Positions 27,288 to 36,287 are shown, counted from the first letter of the stretch. The stretch is 64,000 nt of DNA from Clostridium sp. (GCF_029267215.1 NZ_JARIDH010000042.1:124001-188000); one strand, 5' to 3'. Program-made: numbers and translations. The notes: generated by a model not told the origin, from the letters alone.

Positions 27288-27881
27288 TTAAAACCTTTCT
27301 ATTATTCTTAATTTTATATTTTCATCTTCTCTTAATACCTCTACTTTATATCCACTGGCACACTTAGGCTGATATGTATAAAAATCTTTTCTTTCTTCCT
27401 CAAATATTTCTAAAAGAGTGGCTATGGTTCCTCCATGTGAAATTACTAAGGCTTCCTCTTCATGAGACTTTTCTATTAATTCTATTAGGTTTAAAAATTC
27501 CTCTTTAATCCTTTTTTCAAAAAGCTCTCTAGATTCTCCATTTAAACAAGGCACCTTTTTGCTTTCATCTAAAATCCAATTTAAGTAGTCATTGTTTTCC
27601 TTAAGCATTTCATAAGATTTAAGTTCAAAATCTCCAAAGTCATATTCAGAAAGCCCCTTAAAAATCTCATATTTTTTATTTGGATATATGTATTCAAAGG
27701 TTTCATTAGCCCTTTTAAATCCACTTGTAAAATTCAAATTACAATTTGGATAAATTCCAAGGGCTACCCTTTCTTTAATTTCCTTTATTCCATTTTCACT
27801 TAAAGGTACATCACTTTTGCCACAATAAAGTCTTTCCTCATTACAGTAAGTTTTTCCATGTCTAATTAAATAAAGTTTCAT
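27288..27881 (-). CDS. cobC: Histidine phosphatase, alpha-ribazole phosphatase type
   Basis: Phosphoglycerate-mutase-like phosphatase of 197 residues. The catalytic histidine motif is YLIRHGKTYCN at the N-terminus, with SGFKRANETFEYIYP and the second histidine in VISHGGTIATLLEI. CobC removes the 5'-phosphate of alpha-ribazole phosphate or adenosylcobalamin phosphate in lower-ligand assembly. The ATG directly follows the reconstructed TAA of the cobU-like gene. Its position between cobU/cobS and the importer supports the cobalamin role; generic histidine phosphatases look similar. Confidence 0.85.
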   Translation of the reverse strand: MKLYLIRHGKTYCNEERLYCGKSDVPLSENGIKEIKERVALGIYPNCNLNFTSGFKRANETFEYIYPNKKYEIFKGLSEYDFGDFELKSYEMLKENNDYLNWILDESKKVPCLNGESRELFEKRIKEEFLNLIELIEKSHEEEALVISHGGTIATLLEIFEEERKDFYTYQPKCASGYKVEVLREDENIKLRIIERF

Positions 27882-28300
27882 TTAATATTCTCCCTTTAAC
27901 TTTGTGCATATTCCAAAGAAAATCCTATAAACTGCCTCACTTTCCTTACTTAGAAACTGAAGTACTTTTCCAGTTTCATCTCTCCAAAGTCTTTCTTTTT
28001 TATTGGAACTATACCACTTGTTATTTCATCACAAATCACTATCTTTCCTCTTAAATTTTCTAAATTATCTTTAAAATAATTTACTGCCTCTTCTTCATTT
28101 AATACCTTATTATAAATAAACTTATCTATTCCATATATAACCTTTTTTGAAAAATCAATTTCTTCTTTATATGAAGTATTCTCATAATTCTTTAACTCTT
28201 TAAGTTTTCTACAAAAGAAAATCTCCTCATCCTTTATATTGAAATTATCCTTAACATATTGAAGCTTACCATTATAAGCTCCCCCAAAGAAAAGTTTCAT
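27882..28300 (-). pseudogene. Short CobU-like gene with a one-base frameshift
   Basis: Begins MKLFFGGAYNGKLQYV (P-loop-like GGAYNGK) after AAGGTGGGGAAAT. The uninterrupted frame ends early, at 27950, giving 100-odd residues with the wrong tail after CDEITSGIVPIKK. The other frame continues with ERLWRDETGKVLQFL and SEAVYRIFFGICTKLKGEY, the normal CobU C-terminus, stopping at 27882 immediately before the cobC ATG. One extra A in the A6 run (27996-28001 on the plus strand) restores a 139-residue protein. It could be a real mutation, phase variation or a base-calling error. It is shorter than the full CobU encoded at 29072-29632. Confidence 0.8.
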
Positions 28301-28332
28301 ATTTCCCCACCTTTCAAACACCTTTTAGTTTA

Positions 28333-29088
28333 TTATAAAATAGCTAGTAGTATTATCCCTGTAAACTCTACTAAAGTAAGTATGTAGCCAGCTACATCCC
28401 CATTTATTCCTCCAAGCTCTTTTTTCATCTTTTTATATAGTATCATTCCTATAAGTCCCATAATTAAGATTACTAGTCCATATTTAAATCCTAAAGCAAA
28501 ATATGCAACTAAAAAAATAAAACTATACACCAAAATTAAAAAAACTGCATCCTTTTTACCAGTACCCTTTTTAAAGAATTTACCTAAAGAACTTTCTCCA
28601 ATCATTTCTTTACTTATTATTAAATATCCAGAAATACATCTAGATACAATTGGAATTAATATTAGTATAAGCATATTTATCTCTTTCTTTAAAAGAGTTT
28701 CCATGCCACTAAATTCAATTATTAAAAGTAGTACTAAAGAAATTGCAGAAAATGCCCCAACCCTTGAATCTTTTAATATTTTAAGTTTAGTTTCCCTATC
28801 TCTTCTTGATAACACTGCATCAGAAACATCCATAAATCCATCTAAATGTAAAAATCCAGTTGTGAAACATGGAACTCCTATAAGTAGTGATGCCATAAGA
28901 ATGGTTGAAATATTTAATTTATGTAATATAAAGTATGATAAATACCAAATACATCCTATTAATGCCCCTATTAATGGATAAAATCTCATTATGTATTTTG
29001 ATGCATTCTCATCCCATTCATATTTAGGAAGTGGAATTACTGTAAACATGCTAATTGCCATATTTAATGCCTTATATAAGATTTTCAC
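28333..29088 (-). CDS. cobS: Cobalamin synthase (adenosylcobinamide-GDP ribazoletransferase)
   Basis: Integral membrane enzyme of 251 residues joining adenosylcobinamide-GDP with alpha-ribazole. Characteristic blocks are MAISMFTVIPLP, a FYPLIGALIGCIWY stretch, and GFLHLDGFMDVSDAVLSRRD followed by LKILKDSRVGAFS, which carry the conserved acidic residues. The second half is mainly hydrophobic helices. Starts at GTG with AAGGAGATG upstream, overlapping the end of cobU by 17 bp. Confidence 0.95.
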   Translation of the reverse strand: MKILYKALNMAISMFTVIPLPKYEWDENASKYIMRFYPLIGALIGCIWYLSYFILHKLNISTILMASLLIGVPCFTTGFLHLDGFMDVSDAVLSRRDRETKLKILKDSRVGAFSAISLVLLLIIEFSGMETLLKKEINMLILILIPIVSRCISGYLIISKEMIGESSLGKFFKKGTGKKDAVFLILVYSFIFLVAYFALGFKYGLVILIMGLIGMILYKKMKKELGGINGDVAGYILTLVEFTGIILLAIL

Positions 29089-29632
29089 TTTCCAACATCT
29101 CCTTTCCCTTATGTACTATTAAATTGCCAAAAGAAGCCTCTATAACCACATCATAATTTTTTGCAAGGTTACAAGTTATATTCCCAAGCTCTCTTCTAAA
29201 ATTCTCAGTATAAGAATCGTAAATTATACAGTCACTAAAAACATAGTCTGAAACTATGACCATATTTTTAACCTTATTCCCTAACTCCACTATATGATTT
29301 ATAATCTTGCTTGCTATAAACTCATTAAAGTTTTCATTATTAAACATCTCATTTGTTACTAAAGATGTTAAACTATCTAAAAGAACAGTGTCATTTTCAG
29401 AAAAAGTTTCAATTATTTCATTTAAATCTCTGTGTTTTTCAACGGTTTCAAAGTCATAATCCTTTCTATTTTCTAAGTGATTCTCTATTCTTTTTAAATC
29501 TTCTAAATCATAAGGATTCATTGTTGCTATATAATAAAGAGTTCCTTTTTCTTTTTTGCTTAATCTATAACTAAAAAGCTCTCCATAGCTAGATTTACTA
29601 CTCTTACTTCCCCCTATTATTAAAATTTTCAT
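29072..29632 (-). CDS. cobU: Adenosylcobinamide kinase / guanylyltransferase
   Basis: Bifunctional CobU/CobP enzyme activating adenosylcobinamide with GTP. 186 residues from the ATG at 29632 (an in-frame ATG at 29656 lies upstream of the GGAGGAAA site). P-loop IIGGSKSSKSSYGE is a variant of GGARSGKS. The RIENHLENRKDYDFETVEKH block matches the GMP-acceptor region, and DYVFSDC with FRRELGNITCNLAKNYD matches the C-terminal half, although the usual GIVP segment seen in the short homologue is absent. First gene of the cobU-cobS-cobU'-cobC run. Confidence 0.85.
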   Translation of the reverse strand: MKILIIGGSKSSKSSYGELFSYRLSKKEKGTLYYIATMNPYDLEDLKRIENHLENRKDYDFETVEKHRDLNEIIETFSENDTVLLDSLTSLVTNEMFNNENFNEFIASKIINHIVELGNKVKNMVIVSDYVFSDCIIYDSYTENFRRELGNITCNLAKNYDVVIEASFGNLIVHKGKEMLESENLI

Positions 29633-29853
29633 ACAAACTATATTTCCTCCACTCATACTACTTTATAAAACTTAGTAATATTATTTTGACTTTATATTTA
29701 TTTTTATATAAAACTTTAGAAACTATTTACCAAACTAAGTAGTTTCAAAGAGTTAACTAAAAATAAACATGTCTTTAAAATAAAATTTATCAACTTTTTA
29801 AATCTAACTCTATTTTTGATATAATAAATTAATTAGATTTTAAGGAGATAAAA

Positions 29854-30660
29854 ATGATTAATGAAAATAAATTCAAAAAAATAACAAAACTAGGTGGTCT
29901 TAATAATACTAATTTTCTCTTAGAAAATGATAATTTTAAGTACGTACTTAGAATACCTAGCAAAGAAAATAAAAATTCTTTTAAAAAGGAGCATTATATC
30001 TTAACATTTGCATCCCTTAATGAACTTTCACCACCTATTATATATCATAATGAAGATAATGGCCTATTGATAAGTAAATTTCTAAAAGATTCAAATGTTA
30101 GTTTTTCTAAGTTTACTTCTTATGAGTTTTTAGAAAAACTAAGTTCAACACTTAAGAAGTTTCATAAACTAAAGGCTCCATTTTACTTTAATCCTTTTAA
30201 CCTAATAAGAGAAAATTTAAAATTTTTAAATGAAAATAACTTTGAATTTCCTAGGGAGGTAGCTCCTCTTTTACATAAACTTAATTATTTAGAAGAAAAG
30301 CTTAAGGAAAATAGATTAATTGGACTTTGTCATAATGATCTTAATTCATCCAATGTACTTTATTATGATGATAAAGCATATCTTATAGACTTTGAATTTT
30401 CTGCTATGGGAGATATATTCTTTGATTTAGCTACACTTTCATGGATGCTTGAAGAAAAGGAAAGATATTTTTTACTTAAATCTTACTTTGGATATTATTC
30501 ACAAAGTCTTATGAATAGGCTTACTGATTATCTTTTTGTTGTCAAACTTTGGAATGCTTCTTGGAGCTTTATAAAATCATTAGACTCTGATTCTACATAT
30601 GACTACAGATTAGGCGGAAATATGATACTAGATGACTTATACCCTAATTATTTATCTTAA
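29854..30660 (+). CDS. Choline kinase / aminoglycoside phosphotransferase family protein
   Basis: 268 residues, protein-kinase-like fold. KITKLGGLNNTNFLLEND at the N-terminus is the ATP loop (LicA-like), YVLRIPSKENK supplies the lysine, GLCHNDLNSSNVLYY is the catalytic loop (Brenner motif HxDxxxxN) and YLIDFEFSAMGDIFFDLA the DFG-like metal site. Closest type is the small choline or ethanolamine kinases such as LicA, but substrate cannot be read from sequence. TTTTAAGGAGATAAAA precedes the ATG. It diverges from cobU and is monocistronic. Confidence 0.8.
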   Translation: MINENKFKKITKLGGLNNTNFLLENDNFKYVLRIPSKENKNSFKKEHYILTFASLNELSPPIIYHNEDNGLLISKFLKDSNVSFSKFTSYEFLEKLSSTLKKFHKLKAPFYFNPFNLIRENLKFLNENNFEFPREVAPLLHKLNYLEEKLKENRLIGLCHNDLNSSNVLYYDDKAYLIDFEFSAMGDIFFDLATLSWMLEEKERYFLLKSYFGYYSQSLMNRLTDYLFVVKLWNASWSFIKSLDSDSTYDYRLGGNMILDDLYPNYLS

Positions 30661-30667
30661 TAAAGAG

Positions 30668-30741
30668 CTCTATTTTAAACTAGTTTTGATTTTACATAGA
30701 ACTTAAAGAATAACTAAAATAAAAACCTTCTTAAAACATAG
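30668..30741. repeat. Copy D of dispersed palindromic repeat, short form
   Basis: CTCTATTTTAAACTAGTTTT then GATTTTACATAGAACTT forms one arm; CTAAAATAAAAACCTTCTTAAAACATAG is the other. It matches both arms of the 48468-48568 copy but lacks its central AAGACC...GGTCTT part. Lies just after the kinase stop codon. Confidence 0.65.
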
Positions 30742-30743
30742 CA

Positions 30744-30773
30744 AAAAATCCAACAAATTAATGTTGGATTTTT
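30744..30773 (+). terminator. Terminator after the kinase gene
   Basis: AAAAATCCAACA (30744-30755) pairs perfectly with TGTTGGATTTTT (30762-30773), 6-nt loop. Confidence 0.85.
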
Positions 30774-30915
30774 ATTTCAAACACATTCTAGTAACTAATT
30801 TAAAAGTTACCCCTAATAAATTATTTAGTTTTATTAAATGTAACACAAATTCTTGAAATGTAAGTTTAAAAAATTGCGGTTTTTTAAAAGTAAAATTTCT
30901 AAAATTAGTTTTTAA

Positions 30916-31644
30916 TTAGTGATTACACCCATCATGATTACAAGTATGTGTTCTTGAAAACTCACTTAATTGACCTAATTTTAAAGCTTCTAAGTTAGCC
31001 TCAATATTTTCTTCTAAGGCTTTATAAACCTTAATTCCCATGGAATTTAGTTTGTTAATTGCCCCACTTCCTATGCCACCTACTATTACAGCATCTACAG
31101 TTTCTCCTGATAATGCTTTTATAGGCTGACATTTTCCATGTTCATGACCTAAATCTCCATTACCTACTGTTTTAACTTCATTATTTTCTAAATCTACTAT
31201 TATAAATGTTGGAGCAGTACCAAAGTGACCATATGGAAGACTTTTTAATCCTTCATTACTTTTAACTGGAAAACAAACTCTCATTAACTTTTCCTCCTCA
31301 AACTTATTAATATTAATACATTTTATATGTTTACAACCCTTTATACATTTTTCATAAAGTTGTTCTTTTTTATTCTCTTCATCATTTACAATATAATCAA
31401 TTAATCTAGTAATACTCTCAAGCTTTTCTATGTTTAGATCGTACATGATGTGATAACCAATCTTATATCCAATAATTAGATTTGCATCCTTTAAAATTTT
31501 TATCTGCTGAGAAACTGCTGACTCAGATATTTCAAGTTCTCTAGCAATCCCCTTTGCACACATGCTCTTGTTCCTTATAATATGGAGAATGTTTATTCTT
31601 GTTTCATCTCCTAGTGCCTTAAAAATTTTAATTTTTTCCTCCAT
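30916..31644 (-). CDS. ArsR-type regulator fused to a NifX/NifB-like cofactor domain
   Basis: 242 residues from the ATG at 31644, which has AAGGAGTTTTT before it. Residues about 1-80 are an ArsR winged helix (KALGDETRINILHIIRNKSM, then SESAVSQQIKILKDANLI). A Cys-containing linker (EKCIKGCKHIKCI) follows. Residues about 120-220 form a dinitrogenase iron-molybdenum cofactor (NifX/MTH1175-like) domain (VCFPVKSNEGL, IVGGIGSGAINKLNSMGIKV). The tail THTCNHDGCNH is a likely metal site. Two perfect inverted repeats flank its promoter, so it probably represses itself. The signal is perhaps a metal or Fe-S ligand; that is inference. Confidence 0.88.
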   Translation of the reverse strand: MEEKIKIFKALGDETRINILHIIRNKSMCAKGIARELEISESAVSQQIKILKDANLIIGYKIGYHIMYDLNIEKLESITRLIDYIVNDEENKKEQLYEKCIKGCKHIKCININKFEEEKLMRVCFPVKSNEGLKSLPYGHFGTAPTFIIVDLENNEVKTVGNGDLGHEHGKCQPIKALSGETVDAVIVGGIGSGAINKLNSMGIKVYKALEENIEANLEALKLGQLSEFSRTHTCNHDGCNH

Positions 31645-31670
31645 AAAAACTCCTTCTTTTATCAAAAGTT

Positions 31671-31696
31671 TTTAATTAAGTATTTCCTTAATTAAA
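31671..31696. promoter_or_regulatory. Operator 1 of the ArsR-NifX gene
   Basis: Perfect inverted repeat TTTAATTAAG (31671-31680), 6-bp spacer, CTTAATTAAA (31687-31696). It starts at the -10 and covers the expected transcription start. Confidence 0.75.
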
Positions 31697-31724
31697 TTTT
31701 ACTACTCTAAATTTAAAATTGCAA
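31696..31724 (-). promoter_or_regulatory. Promoter of the ArsR-NifX gene
   Basis: On the minus strand TTGCAA (31724-31719), 17-bp spacer, TAAAAT (31701-31696). Good sigma-A match, bracketed by the two operators. Confidence 0.65.
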
Positions 31725-31734
31725 TACTTTTCGC

Positions 31735-31766
31735 AAATTTAATTAAGCATTTTCTTAATTAAATTT
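31735..31766. promoter_or_regulatory. Operator 2 of the ArsR-NifX gene
   Basis: Perfect 13-bp arms AAATTTAATTAAG (31735-31747) and CTTAATTAAATTT (31754-31766) with a 6-bp spacer, same core as operator 1, centred 67 bp upstream of it and just outside the -35. Confidence 0.75.
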
Positions 31767-31787
31767 AGCAGGGATTATTTTAAAAGC

Positions 31788-32378
31788 CTAACTATAAAAC
31801 TCTTCTATTATCTCAACTACTTCTATTCTTCCATCTACAATAGTTTCAATAAGTTGATTTTCACAAGGTTCATTATTCCAATAGGCCTTAGCAAATTCAA
31901 ATTGCTTATTTATTGAAACTGTCTCTGTTTTTATATTATATGAATTACCTTCAAAGTATCTTCCTGTAACTTTAAGTTTGACTATTTGGAAAGTAGGTCT
32001 TCCAAAGTAAATAAAGCTTTCCGCCCATTTTTTAGCATCTTCTAACTTTTTTGATACATACAAACAAGCCATTCTTGATGGTACTTTCTTATTTTCTCTT
32101 TTTCTTTCTATTTCTAAAATTAATTCTCTATATCCTTTAGTTGCCCACTCTAAATAATTAGAAACTACATTAGTATCCTCTTCATTTAAACTAAGTTTTC
32201 CATCCTTTATTCTTTCTTTTACTATTTCTAATGCTGTTTTACCTTTTGAATTTCTAAACTCAAAGTCATAAGTTCTGTTATAAACTCCATTTTTATGATG
32301 CTCATCAAAAACTATAACTTGTCCAATCTCCATAGGTTTTTCAGTAACAACATGATAAAAATATTGTTCTTCTCTCAT
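31788..32378 (-). CDS. DUF2441 family protein
   Basis: 196 residues from the ATG at 32378, chosen because AAAGGAGAAAAT lies before it. It resembles DUF2441 proteins: YFYHVVTEKPMEIGQVIVFD at the start, then a central helical part and PSRMACLYVSKKLEDAKKWA followed by TFQIVKLKVTG near the end. These proteins look like relatives of ADP-ribosyltransferase-fold domains, but I see no certain catalytic triad and activity is unknown. It follows the serine hydrolase gene closely (27 bp), so the two may be co-transcribed. Confidence 0.65.
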   Translation of the reverse strand: MREEQYFYHVVTEKPMEIGQVIVFDEHHKNGVYNRTYDFEFRNSKGKTALEIVKERIKDGKLSLNEEDTNVVSNYLEWATKGYRELILEIERKRENKKVPSRMACLYVSKKLEDAKKWAESFIYFGRPTFQIVKLKVTGRYFEGNSYNIKTETVSINKQFEFAKAYWNNEPCENQLIETIVDGRIEVVEIIEEFYS

Positions 32379-32405
32379 ATTTTCTCCTTTTATCAATAAA
32401 CTATA

Positions 32406-33416
32406 TTATTTTTCTAATTCTTCTTCAAAAACTTTAGAAATTCCAAAACTTCCAAATTCTTTGTTTCCTAATAAGCTAAATACCATTTTTTCATTTGGAT
32501 ATATTGATGAAATAAATGTTACTCCTGGATCTTCACCCTGTAAATAATATTTATATATTTTATCTTCTCTTTTAATAATCCAAATTCCATAGCCATAATA
32601 AACATCATAATTTACATAAATCTTTGGAGTTAGAATATTCTTAGTCATTTCTTTATTTAAAAGTTTATAGCTTAATAATCCATTCCAAAACTTATTCATA
32701 TCCTCTTCCGTAGTGAATATTCCTCCATCTCCTCCACCCACAACAGGTATTGAATAAATATTGCTTTTAAACTTATTTTCTCCTATTTCTTCATAACCAT
32801 AGGCACAGTTTTCAGGAAGCATATCCATAGCATAATATCCTGTATTTTTCATATCTAAAACATCTAAGATATTTTCCTTAACATACTTTGAAAAAGCTTG
32901 TCCACTTACTTTTTCCACAACTAAAGATAAAATTACAAAAGCTGAATTGTTATAAGAAAACTTCTCACCTGGCTTTGATTTCATATATCCTTCTTTTAAA
33001 ATTTTAAGAAAATCCTTTGGCTCTCTTAAGGTGTACATAGGAGTTTTCTTCCAAATTTCCGAAAAATCATCCATTATATCTTCATCAAAGTAATCTGATA
33101 TTCCAGAAGTATGAGTTAAAAGTTGTTCTATTGTTATGGAGTTATCATAATTAGGTAGGTCAATATAATCCTTAAGTAATGAATTGAAACTTAACTTTCC
33201 ATCCTGAATTAATTTACAAATAGCTAATGAGGTGAAACCCTTAGCCCCTGATGCAATTCCAAATTTCGTTTCTAAATTATTTTCTCTCTTATTAAATAAA
33301 TCAGCATATCCTTCTACCTTTTGAAATAATATTTCTTCATCTTTTCTTAAGCTTACAACCCCTGAAAAGTTCTTTGTTTCTTCTATTTCTTTTATTAAAT
33401 TCTCAAATTTTTTCAT
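32406..33416 (-). CDS. Serine hydrolase, class C beta-lactamase fold
   Basis: 336 residues, beta-lactamase/DD-peptidase superfamily. The SxxK catalytic motif is SGAKGFTS near residue 57, the YxN motif is YNNSAF near 155, and a GGGDGGIFTTEEDMNKFW segment follows. There is no signal peptide, so it is probably a cytoplasmic esterase or peptidase-like enzyme rather than a secreted beta-lactamase. HTSGISDYFDEDIMDDF is typical of the family. AATAGGTGATTGTATT precedes the ATG. Confidence 0.85.
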   Translation of the reverse strand: MKKFENLIKEIEETKNFSGVVSLRKDEEILFQKVEGYADLFNKRENNLETKFGIASGAKGFTSLAICKLIQDGKLSFNSLLKDYIDLPNYDNSITIEQLLTHTSGISDYFDEDIMDDFSEIWKKTPMYTLREPKDFLKILKEGYMKSKPGEKFSYNNSAFVILSLVVEKVSGQAFSKYVKENILDVLDMKNTGYYAMDMLPENCAYGYEEIGENKFKSNIYSIPVVGGGDGGIFTTEEDMNKFWNGLLSYKLLNKEMTKNILTPKIYVNYDVYYGYGIWIIKREDKIYKYYLQGEDPGVTFISSIYPNEKMVFSLLGNKEFGSFGISKVFEEELEK

Positions 33417-33614
33417 AATACAATCACCTATTTCATTAAACAGTATACTTAAACCTTTACTTTATACCATAAAAAGTACTATAAATACTTAATTACTCAC
33501 TATATTCACCATCTTTCTTTTTAATACCATATAAAAAAAATTATACCATTAAAAATTTTAAATATGCTATAATTAATATTGGAAATTTTTAAATAAAATA
33601 GGAGATGATTTTTT

Positions 33615-36212
33615 ATGGCTGTAGCAATAGTTCAGCAGCAACAACAACCAAATGATAAAATCACCATTGATTTAAATAACTCCAAAGTTGTTGTAAATAA
33701 AGATAATAAACAAACTAATTCTTCTAAAAAAGAAGAAAATAATTCCAAAATAACAAACAATAATCTTAATACTACTAATGATTTAAAAGAAAATCAGTCT
33801 AAAACCAATGTAAAAGTTAAAGATGAGTCAAAGGTTAAAAATGACATAAATAATAGTAGTAAAAAAAATACGAAGGCTGAAATAAAAAAAGAGGTTGCAT
33901 CTAATAAGCCTGTTATGGAAACAATTAAGTTACCTACTCCAAAACCCTCTAGATTTATTTCCTTTGCATTATCTCCTTACGACTTAAATGGATATGCATC
34001 AGAAATAAACAAAAAGTTATATGAATATGAAAAAGTTAAAAGTAATCAAGCTGCTGCTATGAAAGAAGCTATTAGATTACACAATGGAGATCCAAGCAAT
34101 ACTTGTGTTTTCTTCCAATCTTCTTGTTTAAGAGCAATAGGAGTTCCTGTACCAAATAATATTGGTTATACTTCTGTTCTTTGGAATTGGTTAGAAGATA
34201 ATAATTGGGAAATGCATAGAGACTTTGGAAACATACAAAAAGGTGATATTATCTTTGCTGGAGAATATCATACAATGTGTTTTATGGGATGGAAAGATAA
34301 AGCCAATGGAATTGCATATGTAATGGGAAATGAAGCTTATACTGAAGGAGAATCATATTCAAATCGTAATATGAATGGACAATCATCTGCTGAAGAAAAT
34401 GGATGGAATAATCAATATAAAGCTACAAGATATTATAAATACAAAGGTACTCAAATAAAAGGAGATCCTAATTCAGATACTTCTAATATGAGTAATGTTG
34501 TTTACAATTCAGAATATCATAAATTCACAGTTACTCCTTTAAAAGGGTCTGTAATTGCCAAGCAAGATGTTTACATAAACGAGAAACCTTTTCCTACAAG
34601 CCAAGGAATTAAACCTATAGGACTTGCTCATGGAAAAGAGGAATTTAGTGTTATAGGGAAAACATCAAATGGATGGTATGAGGTTCTTTATAAAGGGGAA
34701 AAGGGATACATAAGTAATAAGTACACTAATTATATAGAAGAAAAAGATTCTTCAAAGGATAAACAAGTTAATAAAATTAAGCCAAAGACTGAAAACAAAC
34801 CTGTAACTCCTGATAAAACTATTAAGCCTACTGATAATACAAATAAAAAAGAAAAATCAGTAGAACCAATTACCCCTTCAAAACCTAGTAATAAAGTTAA
34901 ACCTACTGAGCCTAGTAAGCCAGCTGAAAAAATCATAAAAACAGCTTATATAAAAGCTAATGGTGGGTTGTGGTTACATTCATCTCCAAATTCATCCTCC
35001 TCTTCTAGAATGAGTTTAATGGGAAATGGAGAAAAAGTTACTATTTTAGACAAAAATGATTTTTGGTTTAAGGTTAATTATAATGGAAATACAGGATGGT
35101 GTTCAAAGAAATATTTAAGCACTCCTACAGAAATAAAAATTCCATCAACAAAACCTGTAGAACCTAGTAAGCCAATAGCTAAACCTAATAAACCTGCGGA
35201 ATCTAATGAATCTAATATAAAAACAGCATATGTGAAAGCAAATAGTGGGTTATGGTTACATTCTAATAAGGATTCTTATATTTCCTCTAGATTAACTATT
35301 ATGGAGAAAGATTCAAAGGTTATAATATTAGAAGAAAGTGGCTCTTGGTTTAAAGTTAATTATAATGGTAAAACTGGATGGTGTGCAAGAGAGTATTTAA
35401 CTTCACCAAAGGCTTTACCTACAGAAAGTCAAAAGCCATCAGAACAAAGTAAAGAAGAAAAACCATCAAATAAAGTTTCACAGACTAAACCTAATAAACC
35501 TAGTGAAGCATCATTAAAAACAGCTTATATAAAAGCTACTGGTGGATTATGGTTACACTCTAGTCCTGATTCTCATATTTCTTCTAGATTAACTATTATG
35601 AATAATGGAGAAAAAGTCCAAATTTTAGATGAATCTGGCTCTTGGTATAAGGTAAACTATAATGGAAAGATGGGTTGGTGTTCTAGTAAGTTTTTAAGTG
35701 AACCATCACAAAGTTCTAAAGCTTCAGAAAGTAAGCCTAATAACCAAGTAACACCTACTAAACCTTTAGATACAAATCATAGTGAATCAAAAATTGAATC
35801 AGCTTATATAAAGGCTAATGGAGGATTATGGCTACATTCTACCATGAGTTCATCCTCAAGTTCTAGAATGACCATAATGGGTAACGGTGAAAAAGTCACT
35901 GTATTAGAGAAAGATGGGTCATGGTTTAAAGTTAATTATAATGGAAATATAGGTTGGTGCTCTAGGGAGTTCCTAAGTTCTCCTACTAGTTCAACTGTTA
36001 TAACTACCCCTAATACTCAAAGCCTAAAAGTAGCTTATATAAAAGCCAATGGTGGATTATGGTTACACTCTGTTCAAAACTCTTCTCCTTTGTCTAGAAT
36101 AACAATAATGACAAACGGAGAGAAAGTTAAAATCTTAGAAGAAAGTGGCGCTTGGTATAAAGTTGATTATAATGGAAATATAGGTTGGTGTTCTAGTAAG
36201 TTTATTCATTAA
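33615..36212 (+). CDS. SH3-repeat protein with NlpC/P60- or CHAP-like domain, no signal peptide
   Basis: 865 residues. After MAVAIVQQQQQP comes a Lys/Asn-rich stretch, then a possible cysteine peptidase or amidase domain (about 115-285) with NTCVFFQSSCLRA (Cys) and FAGEYHTMCFMGW (His). One SH3b-like domain follows at about 300-375. Five near-identical SH3b repeats then start at residues 443, 537, 636, 729 and 806. Each reads roughly AYIKANGGLWLHS to GWCSxxFL, separated by Pro/Lys/Ser linkers. A cell-wall-targeted lytic enzyme is the likely type. A stop codon just upstream rules out a longer N-terminus, so export without a classical signal is puzzling. Confidence 0.75.
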   Translation: MAVAIVQQQQQPNDKITIDLNNSKVVVNKDNKQTNSSKKEENNSKITNNNLNTTNDLKENQSKTNVKVKDESKVKNDINNSSKKNTKAEIKKEVASNKPVMETIKLPTPKPSRFISFALSPYDLNGYASEINKKLYEYEKVKSNQAAAMKEAIRLHNGDPSNTCVFFQSSCLRAIGVPVPNNIGYTSVLWNWLEDNNWEMHRDFGNIQKGDIIFAGEYHTMCFMGWKDKANGIAYVMGNEAYTEGESYSNRNMNGQSSAEENGWNNQYKATRYYKYKGTQIKGDPNSDTSNMSNVVYNSEYHKFTVTPLKGSVIAKQDVYINEKPFPTSQGIKPIGLAHGKEEFSVIGKTSNGWYEVLYKGEKGYISNKYTNYIEEKDSSKDKQVNKIKPKTENKPVTPDKTIKPTDNTNKKEKSVEPITPSKPSNKVKPTEPSKPAEKIIKTAYIKANGGLWLHSSPNSSSSSRMSLMGNGEKVTILDKNDFWFKVNYNGNTGWCSKKYLSTPTEIKIPSTKPVEPSKPIAKPNKPAESNESNIKTAYVKANSGLWLHSNKDSYISSRLTIMEKDSKVIILEESGSWFKVNYNGKTGWCAREYLTSPKALPTESQKPSEQSKEEKPSNKVSQTKPNKPSEASLKTAYIKATGGLWLHSSPDSHISSRLTIMNNGEKVQILDESGSWYKVNYNGKMGWCSSKFLSEPSQSSKASESKPNNQVTPTKPLDTNHSESKIESAYIKANGGLWLHSTMSSSSSSRMTIMGNGEKVTVLEKDGSWFKVNYNGNIGWCSREFLSSPTSSTVITTPNTQSLKVAYIKANGGLWLHSVQNSSPLSRITIMTNGEKVKILEESGAWYKVDYNGNIGWCSSKFIH
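34941..36209 (+). repeat. Five tandem SH3b-coding repeats
   Basis: Units begin at 34941, 35223, 35520, 35799 and 36030, about 180 bp of conserved sequence each with variable linkers of about 50-120 bp. Conserved core: GLWLHS, then SSRxTIM, then WxKVNYNGxxGWCS. Copy number may vary between strains. Confidence 0.85.
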
Positions 36213-36287
36213 ATAAAGATGTTTTTATTTATAACTTTAATTTAGATTTACATATAAACAATAGCAATAGGAATCTATCTTAAAAAT

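Noticed and set aside
27996..28001. Programmed frameshifting in the cobU-like gene
   Set aside because: No slippery heptamer with a downstream stem was seen; a plain A-run indel is simpler.
33615..36212. SH3-repeat gene as part of a prophage
   Set aside because: No phage structural, integrase or terminase genes flank it; the only phage-like gene in the window is the lone holin at 43661.
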